A DNA stretch of 40,349 bases from Phycisphaerae bacterium (GTDB lineage: Bacteria > Planctomycetota > Phycisphaerae > Sedimentisphaerales > UBA12454): the NCBI GenBank assembly GCA_026386845.1, contig JAPLMW010000092.1:1-40349 (forward strand), in the 5' to 3' direction. This document shows positions 31,745 to 40,349 of this stretch, one piece after another. A program made the translations under genes and the position numbers. Each line of letters opens with the position of its first letter. Within the stretch, counting starts at the first letter, position 1. The notes below the pieces were generated by a model. That model saw only the letters and a program-made list of their open reading frames with translations. It searched no databases and was not told the DNA's origin.

Positions 31745-33535
31745 TTAGTTGGCAGGACAGCGGAGGCGATAGACATTTACGAAACGTCTTTCATTAGCTT
31801 TTAACTGCGTGATAAACTGATACGGGCCTGTATCGCGTCCTGCGGCGAGAGGCGCAAGATTCTGCATTTTCCAGATTTTGTAATAATCATCCGACGGCGC
31901 AAATCCGATTCTTGAATCCCAGATTACATAAGTAACATTTTTTTTGCAGCATAAATCCACAAATTCAGCGGGGCTGTTTGCATCGACAAAGGCATCCATT
32001 TCAAGAAAATTATCTTTATAGTCCGGAGCCATCAAAACAAGAAGATTGGCCATTGTCGTTACAAGTTTTTCTCCCTTTTTAGCGTTCTGAACATACCAGT
32101 CGGCAAGATACTTAAACTCTATGTCACGGCCGCCATTGCCTACCAAACCTGCCACGGCAAACTGATTGGAGACGATAATCAGAATCATCAATGCGAGGAT
32201 AGCAACTTCTTTAATTACGCTTTCCTTATAGGCAAGAAATCCGGCGGCAAGCACAACGAGCACCGCCAAGGCCGCAACATACGGCAGCGATGCGCCAGCT
32301 GCGCTCATTTGCGCTAATCTCGGAAGAAAACCAGCCAACCCGAGAGCCCAGATAATCGCGATTAGTATTACAACCAGTTGCAATGCAATTATAATTCCTT
32401 TGGGCAATTTAAGTTTTCCGGTTATCAGATTCCAGAAGCTCTGCAGACCGTAAATGCAAATAAGCAGAACTATAGCGAAAATAGTCGCATGGTATCTGGG
32501 CATAGGATAGGGATATTTGGCGTGGAGCCAGAAATACGGGACGATAAATATCAGCAGGACCAGTATTTTCCACTGACGTTTGCATAAGCCATATACGGAG
32601 CCGAACAGAAAACTGATAAGGACAAAAAATTTGCTTAAATTCATAAGCGATTGAGCAGAATCCTGGCTTACTTGCGGAGAAGGTAAAAATAACTGATAAA
32701 AGCCGACCTGCCAGAGCATACCGGCGTGTTTTATAAAACCTGTCTTTGCGGCCACATCGCCGACAAACTGCGATTTGTATTCTTTAGTGAATACCCTGAA
32801 ATAATGAGTTGTGCCCATTCCCTGTTCAAAGACGGTTCCCGCGAGCCACAGGAAAAGCGGAATTGAGGCAATCGAGGCATAAACAAAAGCGAGGATTCGC
32901 TCTTTTTTATTTTTTCCCTCGAGCATATCCAAGACAAAGGCGCAAAGGATAAGAGCTGCCCCTTCATATCGCACCATCGACGTCAGGGCGGCAAAAAGAT
33001 AAGCCCATTTCGACCTTATGAATATAAAATATAAAGTAAGCCAGATAAAAAACAATAAAGTAGTTTCGGCAATACCCTCAGTTAAAAGCTGCAGGCCCCA
33101 GGGATTAATTATAGCGATGAGAGCAAACCAGACGGCGGAGCGGCCGATGATTTTCCGGCCGACCAGCCAGAATAATACGGCTGTCAATGAATGGGCTATT
33201 GAGTTAAGCAGCCAGGCGCCGGTAAAGTCGGGGCTTTGCCCACCTGTAATTTTCCCCAGCAATACCTGCAGTATTCCAAGCAGCGGCACCCTCTTAAAAT
33301 CCGTAGGCATCTGAAATGACAATATCTGTCTGCCTACAATCGCGAAACAGCTAAAGTCGGGATGCGGCACAACCTGATGGCCCCAATAAATAACTGCCTG
33401 ATAGATGCCGAACGCAAGAAGCAGAAAGAACAAAAAAATATTAACCTGTTTTTCCCTTTTTTCTGTCTGCTGCAGCAACTGGCCTGAAATGGTTTCTTTG
33501 GAAATCTGCGCGGTTTTATGCTTTTTCTGCTTCAT
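31745..33535 (-). CDS. Membrane glycosyltransferase-like protein (GT39/ArnT fold)
   Basis: This 596-residue protein has a cytoplasmic N-terminus, about a dozen membrane helices and a soluble C-terminal part (about 480-596). The first loop after helix 1 has HPDFSCF with an acidic residue at the place used by GT-C enzymes of the PMT/ArnT type, and the SLTAVLFWLVGRKIIGRSAVWFAL and GIAETTLLFFIWL segments are typical of that fold. Such enzymes move a sugar from a polyprenyl-phosphate donor to a protein or lipid outside the membrane; donor and acceptor are unknown. It begins 2 bases after mtnA in a uvrA-mtnA operon. Its stop codon overlaps the heptamer repeat shared with the converging NifU-like gene. 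Confidence 0.75.
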   Translation of the reverse strand: MKQKKHKTAQISKETISGQLLQQTEKREKQVNIFLFFLLLAFGIYQAVIYWGHQVVPHPDFSCFAIVGRQILSFQMPTDFKRVPLLGILQVLLGKITGGQSPDFTGAWLLNSIAHSLTAVLFWLVGRKIIGRSAVWFALIAIINPWGLQLLTEGIAETTLLFFIWLTLYFIFIRSKWAYLFAALTSMVRYEGAALILCAFVLDMLEGKNKKERILAFVYASIASIPLFLWLAGTVFEQGMGTTHYFRVFTKEYKSQFVGDVAAKTGFIKHAGMLWQVGFYQLFLPSPQVSQDSAQSLMNLSKFFVLISFLFGSVYGLCKRQWKILVLLIFIVPYFWLHAKYPYPMPRYHATIFAIVLLICIYGLQSFWNLITGKLKLPKGIIIALQLVVILIAIIWALGLAGFLPRLAQMSAAGASLPYVAALAVLVVLAAGFLAYKESVIKEVAILALMILIIVSNQFAVAGLVGNGGRDIEFKYLADWYVQNAKKGEKLVTTMANLLVLMAPDYKDNFLEMDAFVDANSPAEFVDLCCKKNVTYVIWDSRIGFAPSDDYYKIWKMQNLAPLAAGRDTGPYQFITQLKANERRFVNVYRLRCPAN

Positions 33536-33537
33536 AA

Positions 33538-34605
33538 TTAAACCTGTCCGATAATTTTTCTGATTTTTTCTTCTGTCGGCTGCTGAATAATACCATTTTC
33601 CGTAATAATAGCCGAGATATTTTCTGCAGGCGTTACATCAAAGGCGGGATTATAAACATTTATATCCTGCGGCGCGGTCTGAACATTCATATAATTAATT
33701 ACTTCCTGGGGCTGTCTTTGTTCAATCGGGATTTGGCTGCCATTTTTTAATTTTAAATCGAAAGTGCTCGACGGGGCGGCGACATAAAACGGTATATTAT
33801 GGGCTTTGGCGAGAACGCTTAAAGAATAAGTACCGATTTTATTGGCGGTATCGCCATTGGCGGCGATTCTGTCGGCGCCGACAAACACGGCGTTTATTTT
33901 GCCGTCCTTCATCAAAGCCCCTGCCATACTATCGCAGATAAGCGTAACGTCAATCCCTGCCTGCCTAAGCTCCCAGGTGGTAAGCCTTGCACCCTGCAGA
34001 AGCGGCCTTGTTTCGTCAACATAAACCCTGAATTTTTTTCCTTTTCTCTGCGCTTCAAAAACCGCGGCAAGAGCCGTGCCATCGCCCGCCGTTGCAAGAG
34101 CGCCTGCGTTACAGTGGGTAAGAATCGCTGAGCCGTCAGGAATGAATCTTTCGCCGTTTACGCCGATTTTACAGCACATTTCGACATCCTCATTGTAAAT
34201 TTTCTGCGCCTCATCAAGCAGACATCTTTTTAAATCCTTTACTTCCGCATCAGGATTTTGGGCTGAAAAACTGCGAGCTTTATTTTTCATCCTCTCCAAA
34301 GCCCAGAAAAGATTAACTGCGGTCGGTCTTGACTTTGAAAGGAAATCCGCTTTTTTTTCGATATGGCTTAATGCCTCTGCAAGTTTTAATTTTTCCGTTT
34401 CCTGCGCTGCAAGACAAATTCCAAACGCGGCGGCTACGCCTATTGCCGGGGCGCCTCTTATGGCAAGAGTCTTTATGGCTTCATACAACTGCTGGGGTGT
34501 TTTACATTGTATTGCGGCAAATTGGGCAGGAAGTTTTCGCTGGTCTGTCAGTTCAAGGAAACCATCGCAATCGCCAATCCATTGCAGTGTCTTAAAGTTT
34601 TTCAA
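33538..34605 (-). CDS. mtnA: S-methyl-5-thioribose-1-phosphate isomerase
   Basis: This 355-residue enzyme converts methylthioribose-1-phosphate to methylthioribulose-1-phosphate in methionine salvage; it belongs to the eIF2B-alpha-like family. Seen are RGAPAIGVAAAFG near the start, the catalytic Cys in ILTHCNAGALAT, and the catalytic Asp in VFVGADRIAANGD followed by NKIGTYSLSVLAK. Length is normal. It starts 2 bases after the uvrA stop and ends 2 bases before the glycosyltransferase gene. No other methionine salvage gene is in the window. Confidence 0.95.
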   Translation of the reverse strand: MKNFKTLQWIGDCDGFLELTDQRKLPAQFAAIQCKTPQQLYEAIKTLAIRGAPAIGVAAAFGICLAAQETEKLKLAEALSHIEKKADFLSKSRPTAVNLFWALERMKNKARSFSAQNPDAEVKDLKRCLLDEAQKIYNEDVEMCCKIGVNGERFIPDGSAILTHCNAGALATAGDGTALAAVFEAQRKGKKFRVYVDETRPLLQGARLTTWELRQAGIDVTLICDSMAGALMKDGKINAVFVGADRIAANGDTANKIGTYSLSVLAKAHNIPFYVAAPSSTFDLKLKNGSQIPIEQRQPQEVINYMNVQTAPQDINVYNPAFDVTPAENISAIITENGIIQQPTEEKIRKIIGQV

Positions 34606-34607
34606 AT

Positions 34608-37460
34608 TTATTCCTTATTCTTTTTGCCGTTCAGATATGTCTTAAGATACCGTGCGGTGTAGCTTTTTTCAACCCTGATAACTTCTTCAGGCGTTCCAGC
34701 GGCGATAATCTGCCCGCCGGCCTGACCGCCTTCAGGGCCAAGGTCGATAATGTAATCGGCAAGCTTGATTACATCAAGATTATGCTCAATCACAATTACG
34801 GTATTTCCCAAATCGCATAACCTTTGCAGCACATTGAGCAAATTATGAATGTCGGCAAAATGCAGACCTGTCGTCGGCTCATCAAGAAGATACAAGGTGT
34901 GCCCTGTCGAGCTTTTTCCCAGTTCTGCGGCAAGTTTGACTCTCTGCGCTTCGCCGCCCGAAAGAGTCGTCGATGATTGGCCAAGCTGCATATAACCAAG
35001 CCCGACATCGCTTAAGGTTTTGAGCATCTCAACAATTTTCGGGAAGCTGGTGAAGAATTTCAACGCTTCTTCAACCCGCATATCGAGAACATCGGCGATA
35101 TTTTTGCCTTTATAAGTAATCTGCATCGTTTCAGGATTATACCTTTTCCCCCTGCACTGCTGACAGACGACATAAACGTCAGGCAGAAAATGCATTTCAA
35201 TTCTTTTAGTGCCCTGGCCCTGACAATCCTCGCATCTGCCGCCTTTGATATTGAAGCTGAATCTTCCTGGGCTGTAACCTCTGATTCTGGCCTCCCGTGT
35301 TTTGGCAAACAACTGCCTAATCAGGTCGAAAAGACCTGTATAAGTAACCGGATTGCTTCGAGGTGTTTTGCCGATAGGCGACTGGTCAATTTCGATAACT
35401 TTGTCAATCTGACTTGTGCCGAGAATATTTTTGTGCTTGCCGGGCTTGGAACCGAAGTTATACAGTTTTCTTTTAAGACCTTTTAAAAGCACTTCCGTTA
35501 TAAGCGTACTTTTTCCCGAGCCGGAAACGCCGGTTACGCAGATAAATGCGCCGAGCGGAAATTTGACATCAATACTTTTGAGATTATTTTCCGCGGCTCC
35601 TTTTACTTCAAGACAATAACTCATCCTGGTTTTTCGCCTTTTAACCGGCAACTCAATTTTTCTTCTGCCTGAAAGGTAATCGCCTGTCAGAGACTGCGGA
35701 CAATTGCATATATCTTCAACGCTGCCCTGAGCAACGAGACGACCGCCGTTATCGCCTGCGGCAGGACCGATATCAATTATATGGTCGGCACTTTTTATAA
35801 CGTCTTCATCGTGTTCGACCACAAGCACCGTATTTCCGATATCAGTCAGTTTTCTTAATATGCCCAGCAGTCTTTGATTGTCCCTTCGATGCAGACCGAT
35901 AGTCGGCTCATCGAGGACATAACAGCAGCCGACCAGACCGCTGCCGACCTGAGTGGCAAGTCTTATACGCTGTGCTTCGCCGCCGCTTAACGTGCCGCTT
36001 CTGCGGTCGAGCGTCAGGTAATTTAATCCGACATCCACAAGAAATTTTAATCTCGCCTTTATTTCCTTTAATGGCCGGGCAGCTATTAATGTTTTTTCGC
36101 CGTCAAATTTAAGATTATCAAAAAATTCCTGCGCCTCTTCCACGCTCATTCGAGCGACATCGCTTATACTTTTGTTTGCTACTGTAACAGCAATCGCTTC
36201 TTTACGAAGCCTTGCACCGTTACAAGTCCTGCACGGCTGTTCTGAAAGATAGCTGTGCAGTCTTGCCTTAACATATTCGCTGGAGGTGTTCCGCCATCTT
36301 TTATCAAGATTTGGAATAACGCCTTCAAAATAGACGCCATATTTTTTTTCATCTTCTTCTTTTGTGCCGTGCATCAGGATTTTTACTATGGGCGGCGGTA
36401 TTTTTAAAAAAGGCATTGCCTTGTTTATTCCGAAATCCCTGCAGAATTGCATAATCATTCTGCTGTAAAAGATATTCATTCTCTTTCCGCCTTTTCGCCA
36501 GGCGTCAATCGCGCCGTTTTCGAGAGACAGATTTTTTTCAGGCACAATCAAATCTTCATCAAATTCAAGTATTGTTCCCAGACCATCGCAACTGCCGCAG
36601 GCTCCGTAAGGACTGTTAAAACTGAACAGTCTGGGAGAAAGTTCTTCCAGAGACGCGTCGGAATGCTCGCTGCAGGCAAATTTTTCACTGTAAATAAGGT
36701 TTTCCCACAGACCGTTCCCGCCGTTTTTTTTGTCTTCTCCCGGGGCCTGGGCCATAACAGAAATCAGGCCATCTCCAAGCTTTAAAGCGGCCTCAACGGA
36801 ATCAGCAAGACGGATTCGCACCGTATCTTTTATGATGAGCCTGTCCACAACGGCAGCGATATCGTGCTTTTTATTCTTGTCCAGCTTTGGCAAGTTTTTG
36901 ATATCATAAACCGTACTATCAACACGCACCCTCACAAAACCCTGGCTCTGAATTCCCGCGAAAATATCCCTGTGCTCGCCTTTCTGGCCGCGAACCAGAG
37001 GCGCACAGACCTGAATCCTCGTATCCGCAGGCAAAGACATTATGCTGTCAACAATCTGTGAGGCGTGCTGACTTGAAATTTCCCTGCCGCAAATCCAGCA
37101 GTGCGGCGTGCCTGCCCTTGCGAAAAGCACCCTGCAGTAATCATAAATTTCGGTTGTTGTCGCGACGGTAGAACGCGGATTGCTTGTGGCGCTCCTCTGC
37201 TCAATCGCAATCGTCGGAGGAAGACCTTCAATGTTCTCCACGTCGGGCTTCTGCATCTGTTCAAGAAACTGCCTTGCATAGGCGCTTAACGATTCAACGT
37301 ATTTTCGCTGGCCTTCGGCATATATAGTATCAAAAGCCAGCGAGCTTTTTCCTGAGCCGCTGATGCCGGTGATTACGACAAATTTATCGCGCGGAATTTC
37401 GACGTTTATGTTCTTGAGGTTGTGCTGGCAGGCACCTGTTATCTTTATCGATTTCTGCAT
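34608..37460 (-). CDS. uvrA: Excinuclease ABC subunit A
   Basis: This 950-residue DNA-damage sensor of nucleotide excision repair has two ABC ATPase halves: Walker [10 protein letters not shown] (32-40) and GVSGSGKST, signatures [12 protein letters not shown] and [12 protein letters not shown], and zinc modules. The first zinc module reads FACSEH ... GACGSC, with His where E. coli has Cys, a variation I believe other UvrAs share. The second is [10 protein letters not shown] ... CQQC. The UvrB-interacting region [12 protein letters not shown] is also present. It is the first gene of a uvrA-mtnA-glycosyltransferase operon, with an AAAGGAAA site before the ATG. A long inverted repeat lies directly upstream. 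Confidence 0.96.
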   Translation of the reverse strand: MQKSIKITGACQHNLKNINVEIPRDKFVVITGISGSGKSSLAFDTIYAEGQRKYVESLSAYARQFLEQMQKPDVENIEGLPPTIAIEQRSATSNPRSTVATTTEIYDYCRVLFARAGTPHCWICGREISSQHASQIVDSIMSLPADTRIQVCAPLVRGQKGEHRDIFAGIQSQGFVRVRVDSTVYDIKNLPKLDKNKKHDIAAVVDRLIIKDTVRIRLADSVEAALKLGDGLISVMAQAPGEDKKNGGNGLWENLIYSEKFACSEHSDASLEELSPRLFSFNSPYGACGSCDGLGTILEFDEDLIVPEKNLSLENGAIDAWRKGGKRMNIFYSRMIMQFCRDFGINKAMPFLKIPPPIVKILMHGTKEEDEKKYGVYFEGVIPNLDKRWRNTSSEYVKARLHSYLSEQPCRTCNGARLRKEAIAVTVANKSISDVARMSVEEAQEFFDNLKFDGEKTLIAARPLKEIKARLKFLVDVGLNYLTLDRRSGTLSGGEAQRIRLATQVGSGLVGCCYVLDEPTIGLHRRDNQRLLGILRKLTDIGNTVLVVEHDEDVIKSADHIIDIGPAAGDNGGRLVAQGSVEDICNCPQSLTGDYLSGRRKIELPVKRRKTRMSYCLEVKGAAENNLKSIDVKFPLGAFICVTGVSGSGKSTLITEVLLKGLKRKLYNFGSKPGKHKNILGTSQIDKVIEIDQSPIGKTPRSNPVTYTGLFDLIRQLFAKTREARIRGYSPGRFSFNIKGGRCEDCQGQGTKRIEMHFLPDVYVVCQQCRGKRYNPETMQITYKGKNIADVLDMRVEEALKFFTSFPKIVEMLKTLSDVGLGYMQLGQSSTTLSGGEAQRVKLAAELGKSSTGHTLYLLDEPTTGLHFADIHNLLNVLQRLCDLGNTVIVIEHNLDVIKLADYIIDLGPEGGQAGGQIIAAGTPEEVIRVEKSYTARYLKTYLNGKKNKE

Positions 37461-37470
37461 TGTTTTCCTT

Positions 37471-37620
37471 TAGCCACCAAGACACGAAGGCACGAGGTTT
37501 AAAGAAGTAAGGAAGTAAAGAGGCAAGGAAGTAAGGAAAAACGAGCGAAAACATTCCTTACATCCTTACTTCCTTATTTCCTTGCTTCCTTTTCTTTGTG
37601 TCTTGGTGCCTTTGTGGCTA
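37471..37620. repeat. Long inverted repeat upstream of uvrA
   Basis: The arms at 37471 onward (TAGCCACCAAGACACGAAGG, then AAGTAAGGAAGTAA-type units) and up to 37620 (the reverse: TTACTTCCTTATTTCC, then TTTGTGTCTTGGTGCCTTTG) are imperfect inverses over about 70 bases each. The CCACCAAGACAC type is a dispersed intergenic repeat; a fragment also occurs near 25839 and the CCTTACTTCC part at 23272-23308. It lies in the 5' region of uvrA. Confidence 0.7.
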
Positions 37621-37748
37621 TTACCTTTTTCGACTTCTGCTTACTATTCGTATCCGCCTGCTGAAAGTTCACAATAAGCCAATTTGGTTATTGTATCAGA
37701 AACATTCAAGAAGTAAAATACATTTATTACTTCATTTTTTGTAAGTAT

Positions 37749-38291
37749 ATGAAAATAAAGAAGTTACATAACTGGAATATCGCACCAAAAGAGGCAATTG
37801 AACTGCAAAAAAGCCTTGCTGGGCAGGTGCAGGTCCGGCGATTTAATAAAAAGCTAAAAACAATCGGCGGACTTGATTGTGCGTTTACTCCTTCGACAAG
37901 TTCAGGACACCGTGACGATAAAAAAAATATAATCGCCTGTGTGGTAGTTATGTCCGCAAAGACTTTTGAGATTATCGAGACCTCTTATACGGTGCAGGTC
38001 GTAAATTTTCCTTATATACCCGGCTTACTGTCATTTCGTGAAGCGCCTGCCTGTCTTGCCGCCATAGAAAAACTTACTTCAACAAGTCCATTAATGGATA
38101 AAGGGGAAATTATCGGTTCGGTAGTCAGGACCCGCAGCAATGTAAAACCGGTTTTTGTTTCCATTGGCAATAGATGCAGACTTTGCGATGCTGTCAGAAT
38201 TGTGCTTGATTGCTGCAAGAAATACCGCCTTCCTGAACCAAGCCGGCTTGCGCATCAAATTGTAACGAAATTGAAAAAAACCGCCAGCTAA
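37749..38291 (+). CDS. nfi: Endonuclease V lacking its central catalytic segment
   Basis: This 180-residue protein is clearly endonuclease V, which cuts DNA near deaminated bases such as inosine, but is shorter than the usual 210-230. Present are GGLDCAF (Asp43), the FPYIPGLLSFREAP wedge and Glu98, and the C-terminal SPLMDKGEIIGSVVRTRS, VFVSIGNRC and YRLPEPSRLAHQ (His169). Missing is the block of about 50 residues with the DGHGxxHPR motif and PTIGxAK, so AIEKLTSTSPLMDKG joins directly in frame. The family's second catalytic Asp is therefore gone. Residues 48-55 (PSTSSGHR) are encoded by a dispersed TTCGACAAGTTCAGG-type repeat inserted in frame. It is probably inactive if the sequence is right. 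Confidence 0.85.
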   Translation: MKIKKLHNWNIAPKEAIELQKSLAGQVQVRRFNKKLKTIGGLDCAFTPSTSSGHRDDKKNIIACVVVMSAKTFEIIETSYTVQVVNFPYIPGLLSFREAPACLAAIEKLTSTSPLMDKGEIIGSVVRTRSNVKPVFVSIGNRCRLCDAVRIVLDCCKKYRLPEPSRLAHQIVTKLKKTAS

Positions 38292-38367
38292 TAAACGTTT
38301 TGGGATTTCTGCACAATCCGGGTCGCAGAACCCATCTGTAAAATAGAAAGTTTTCAATACTCGCATA

Positions 38368-38733
38368 TCACCTGCTGGTATGACTGCGAGCGCACTTGCC
38401 ACAAAGGTCGGCAACATCCAATGCTCGATTGAATAGGCTAATCTTGCGACCACAAATCCGGCAAACTTTACTTACGCCGCGCACCGCTTTTTGCCGCAAC
38501 GTCGCAACTCGATAGACGATAAAACCAAATAAGCAATAGGCCGTCACTATACCTGCTGCGGCCGCCGCACGCCGCTTTTCTAGTTCTGCAAAACTTGGGT
38601 TATCTATTAGGAATCGTATCACAAACACCAAAACAATAGGCCAGCCTATGCCGAGTTTCCCTCTTCGCAGGGCTGAGTCCACCAGAATGCCAAGAATAAG
38701 CAATCCGACAGGAATCAAAAAAAGCCATGTCAT
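38368..38733 (-). CDS. Small membrane protein with C-terminal zinc ribbon
   Basis: This 121-residue protein has hydrophobic segments at about 1-20, 30-43 and 60-78, then a basic stretch (LRQKAVRG) and a zinc-ribbon-like end, CRICGRKIS ... DLCGKC (two CxxC). No family or function is recognised. A strong AAGGAG Shine-Dalgarno 7 bases before the ATG, seen on the minus strand, supports it as a real gene although it stands alone between nfi and the Gfo/Idh gene. Confidence 0.65.
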   Translation of the reverse strand: MTWLFLIPVGLLILGILVDSALRRGKLGIGWPIVLVFVIRFLIDNPSFAELEKRRAAAAAGIVTAYCLFGFIVYRVATLRQKAVRGVSKVCRICGRKISLFNRALDVADLCGKCARSHTSR

Positions 38734-38870
38734 TACAAGACTCCTTGTGTTTCTTTGGCGCGTTTGACATCTGATTTTGAATTGGGTAACGCGCGATGCT
38801 GTCAGTGAGTATTCTATCCTATCCGCCGGAACAGGTCAAACGGAATCTTCGAGCTGCGGCAGGCTGAATA

Positions 38871-38898
38871 TTAAAATAAACATCGGTCTTCGGCCGAT
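38871..38898 (-). terminator. Terminator after the Gfo/Idh gene
   Basis: ATCGGTC (38882-38888) pairs with GGCCGAT (38892-38898), 7 bp with one T-G pair; on the minus strand a T-rich tail follows (A-rich 38871-38880). The preceding minus-strand bases AAAATTGTGGAATC also precede the rsmA terminator. Confidence 0.6.
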
Positions 38899-38933
38899 TC
38901 CACAATTTTCATTTTTAAATTTTCAATTCGTTT

Positions 38934-39776
38934 TCAATCCCATTTATGCTCTTTAACGGATTTTAAAATTTCCTCAGCGCATTTGAGAGCGGCCAAGCCT
39001 TCGGCAGCAGTTACTTCGGGACGATTATTTTTATCGGCAACGGCATTTAAAAATGCCTCCTGCTCGACACGGAGAGGTTCCCTGTCATCTATATCAAGCT
39101 GTTCAATATGGAGCAAATCCGGCCAGTTTATGCCGGCAAAATCAAAATTGCCTTCCTGCTGTTTTTGCTTGACCCATTTTACCACGTCTTTATTGGGGTC
39201 TGTATTTATCACAAGGCCTTCTTTCTTTAGGAAATCGAGGCTCAAATATGCCTGCCTGCTGGCGAGAATAATATCAATATCGTGAATCATTACATCAAGG
39301 ACAACGCCAATATCGGTCGAGCGAAACGGATAAGGACTGATTCTGACCGCTTCGATGAATTTCGGCTCGATTTTGAGCCTTTTCATCGCCTGCACGACCG
39401 GATTGCATCTTTCTGAATGTCCTACTGCGACGACCGTATTATTTTTTTCGGCGAGCGCAACAATTTTTTCGCCATCGGCTGCGCTTGCGGCAAGAGGTTT
39501 TTCAATAAGTATAGGAATATTATTGCTTATGAAAAGTTCGGCAAGTTCAAGATGGCTTTTTGTCGGAGCTGAAATTGTTACGGCATCGACTTTGCCTAAA
39601 AGTTCCTTTGCATCCGCAAAAGCAGCACATTTGTATTCCTTTGCAAGTTTCTTCGCCTTGTCGGGCTGAACATCAACAATTGCGACAAGGCTGCTTTGAG
39701 GCAGTTTGCTGAGGACTTTTGCGTGAATCTGCCCCATTTTGCCTGCGCCGACTACCGCAGTTCTGATTTTATTCAT
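38934..39776 (-). CDS. Gfo/Idh/MocA oxidoreductase next to lpxA, possibly GnnA-like
   Basis: This 280-residue NAD(P)-dependent enzyme has the Rossmann start VVGAGKMGQIHAKVL, the family EKP motif (ILIEKPLAA, 92-100) and GHSERCNP. It follows lpxA on the same strand. In some bacteria GnnA, a UDP-GlcNAc 3-dehydrogenase of this family, lies near lpxA and supplies 3-amino lipid A precursors; that role is plausible here by context only. It is shorter than the usual 310-330: after MIHDIDIILA the sequence jumps to SRQAYLSLDF, lacking about 45-50 residues of the sheet domain by comparison with remembered relatives. Its Shine-Dalgarno and start sit in an inverted repeat like that of rluD. Confidence 0.82.
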   Translation of the reverse strand: MNKIRTAVVGAGKMGQIHAKVLSKLPQSSLVAIVDVQPDKAKKLAKEYKCAAFADAKELLGKVDAVTISAPTKSHLELAELFISNNIPILIEKPLAASAADGEKIVALAEKNNTVVAVGHSERCNPVVQAMKRLKIEPKFIEAVRISPYPFRSTDIGVVLDVMIHDIDIILASRQAYLSLDFLKKEGLVINTDPNKDVVKWVKQKQQEGNFDFAGINWPDLLHIEQLDIDDREPLRVEQEAFLNAVADKNNRPEVTAAEGLAALKCAEEILKSVKEHKWD

Positions 39777-39887
39777 CCCGCACCTTCTTTAATTCCTTAT
39801 TACTTCTTTTATGTTTCATAGAAAAAACTTTATTTTATAAAAAATATATGACCTACCAATATATTGAATATTTAGAAGATGCGGGAT
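39775..39887 (-). promoter_or_regulatory. Hairpin that would mask the Gfo/Idh ribosome-binding site
   Basis: Bases 39775-39788 and 39874-39887 pair over 14 bp with one G-U in the mRNA. The 3' arm reads AGAAGGTGCGGGAT and includes the Shine-Dalgarno and AT of the start codon. The 5' arm lies about 15 bases after the lpxA stop codon. Compared with the rluD copy, a G-C pair is replaced by G-U, so pairing is kept. The 85 bases between the arms are AT-rich. Confidence 0.6.
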
Positions 39888-39902
39888 TCATTGGCAATCC
39901 CA

Positions 39903-40349
39903 TCAATGTTCTGTTCTAAGTGATTCGAGGTATCTGCCGAATCGATGCTGGCTGCTTCTGAGCAGTGAATCAACCATAGCCTGCACGTTTTCATCAAGTC
40001 CGCCTTTGGCGGCAAGGGCTTTGGCGTTTTTCAGAAGCGGTGTTTTGCTCTTATACAAAAATTTAAAAGCGTCTAAAACCGCTTTTTGCTGCTCTTCATT
40101 GAGGCCTGCCCGTATCATTCCTCTTTCATTTATCAATCTGACTTCCGGCGGATAATGGCCGCTTATAGTCACAAAAGGCGTTACATCGTGATTCAGTCCG
40201 GCCATTGCAGCAGCATAACTCCATTTACCGACCGTAACAAACTGATGAATCAAGACGCTGCCGCTGAGCCAGACACCAGTTTCGATTTTGCAGTGACCGC
40301 TTATCTGGGACGCGTTGCTGATAACTGTTTTATCCTCAACTACACAATC
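39903..40349 (-). CDS. lpxA: LpxA, UDP-GlcNAc O-acyltransferase, 3' part only
   Basis: At least 148 C-terminal residues of LpxA, which adds the first acyl chain to UDP-GlcNAc in lipid A synthesis. The left-handed beta-helix hexapeptide repeats (ISGHCKIETGVWLSGSVLIHQFVTVG) run out of the window at its right edge, and the C-terminal helical domain (MIRAGLNEEQQKAVLDAFKFLYKS) is complete. The N-terminus, with the catalytic His, lies outside. It is followed on the same strand by the Gfo/Idh oxidoreductase. Confidence 0.9.
   Translation of the reverse strand, partial: DCVVEDKTVISNASQISGHCKIETGVWLSGSVLIHQFVTVGKWSYAAAMAGLNHDVTPFVTISGHYPPEVRLINERGMIRAGLNEEQQKAVLDAFKFLYKSKTPLLKNAKALAAKGGLDENVQAMVDSLLRSSQHRFGRYLESLRTEH

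Noticed and set aside
1-40349. tRNA or rRNA genes
   Set aside because: No T-loop GGTTCGA-type sequence with a fitting cloverleaf was noticed in the intergenic regions; a dedicated scan was not possible.

Overview
The window looks like a chromosome segment of a planctomycete-type bacterium, most likely class Phycisphaerae (Sedimentisphaerales-like). The clues are three secreted proteins ending in PEP-CTERM anchors, exported proteins with Asn-Glu/Lys-Pro linkers, an lpxA lipid A gene, and hairpin-rich repeats between genes. The placement is an inference from protein style; there is no rRNA or tRNA here. No transposase, integrase, phage gene or CRISPR array was seen.

Layout. 1-2.5 kb: three PEP-CTERM surface proteins, the second split by a frameshift at a run of ten C. 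2.6-5.0 kb: a K+ uptake pair (TrkH/KtrB pore and TrkA/KtrA gate). 5.0-7.0 kb, minus: an RluD-type pseudouridine synthase and a membrane-anchored YfgM-like protein. 7.2-12.2 kb, plus: a tight run of S55-type peptidase-like protein, secreted beta-propeller protein and class I fumarase alpha subunit. 12.2-14.8 kb, minus: ribE-pdxA-rsmA. 15.0-17.6 kb: an exported TPR-like protein and a ThyA-family thymidylate synthase. 17.6-18.4 kb: no gene, but a tandem duplication with conserved hairpins and then a structured RNA candidate ending in a strong terminator. 18.4-21.3 kb: nrdR, an ATP-cone protein, a membrane protein with one TrkH-like pore motif plus an RCK_C domain, and an SGNH hydrolase. 21.3-28.5 kb: a lipoprotein and ilvC (minus), an RluA-type synthase, an AT-rich nuclease-like gene, then ilvB and ilvN (plus). 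28.6-31.7 kb: a Uup-type ABC-F ATPase, a ferritin-like protein and a NifU-like protein. 31.7-37.5 kb, minus: uvrA-mtnA-glycosyltransferase with 2-base gaps. 37.7-40.3 kb: endonuclease V lacking its central catalytic segment, a small zinc-ribbon membrane protein, a Gfo/Idh oxidoreductase and the 3' part of lpxA.

Connections. thyA, nrdR and the ATP-cone gene point to deoxynucleotide supply, and nrdR carries two NrdR-box-like sites at its own promoter. The Gfo/Idh gene behind lpxA suggests sugar-nucleotide modification for lipid A. ilvC, ilvB and ilvN make branched-chain amino acid precursors but are separated by inserted-looking DNA.

The most unusual signals are: (1) two unlinked genes whose Shine-Dalgarno and start codon sit in the same inverted-repeat hairpin; (2) the duplicated hairpin units and structured RNA candidate before nrdR; (3) the one-pore TrkH-like/RCK_C protein; (4) genes with a promoter -10 box 5-11 bases before the start codon, suggesting near-leaderless mRNAs; (5) seven-base tandem repeats beginning at or within a few bases of stop codons; (6) several damaged genes (poly-C frameshift, startless ilvB, internal deletions). 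Some of the last group could be assembly errors.
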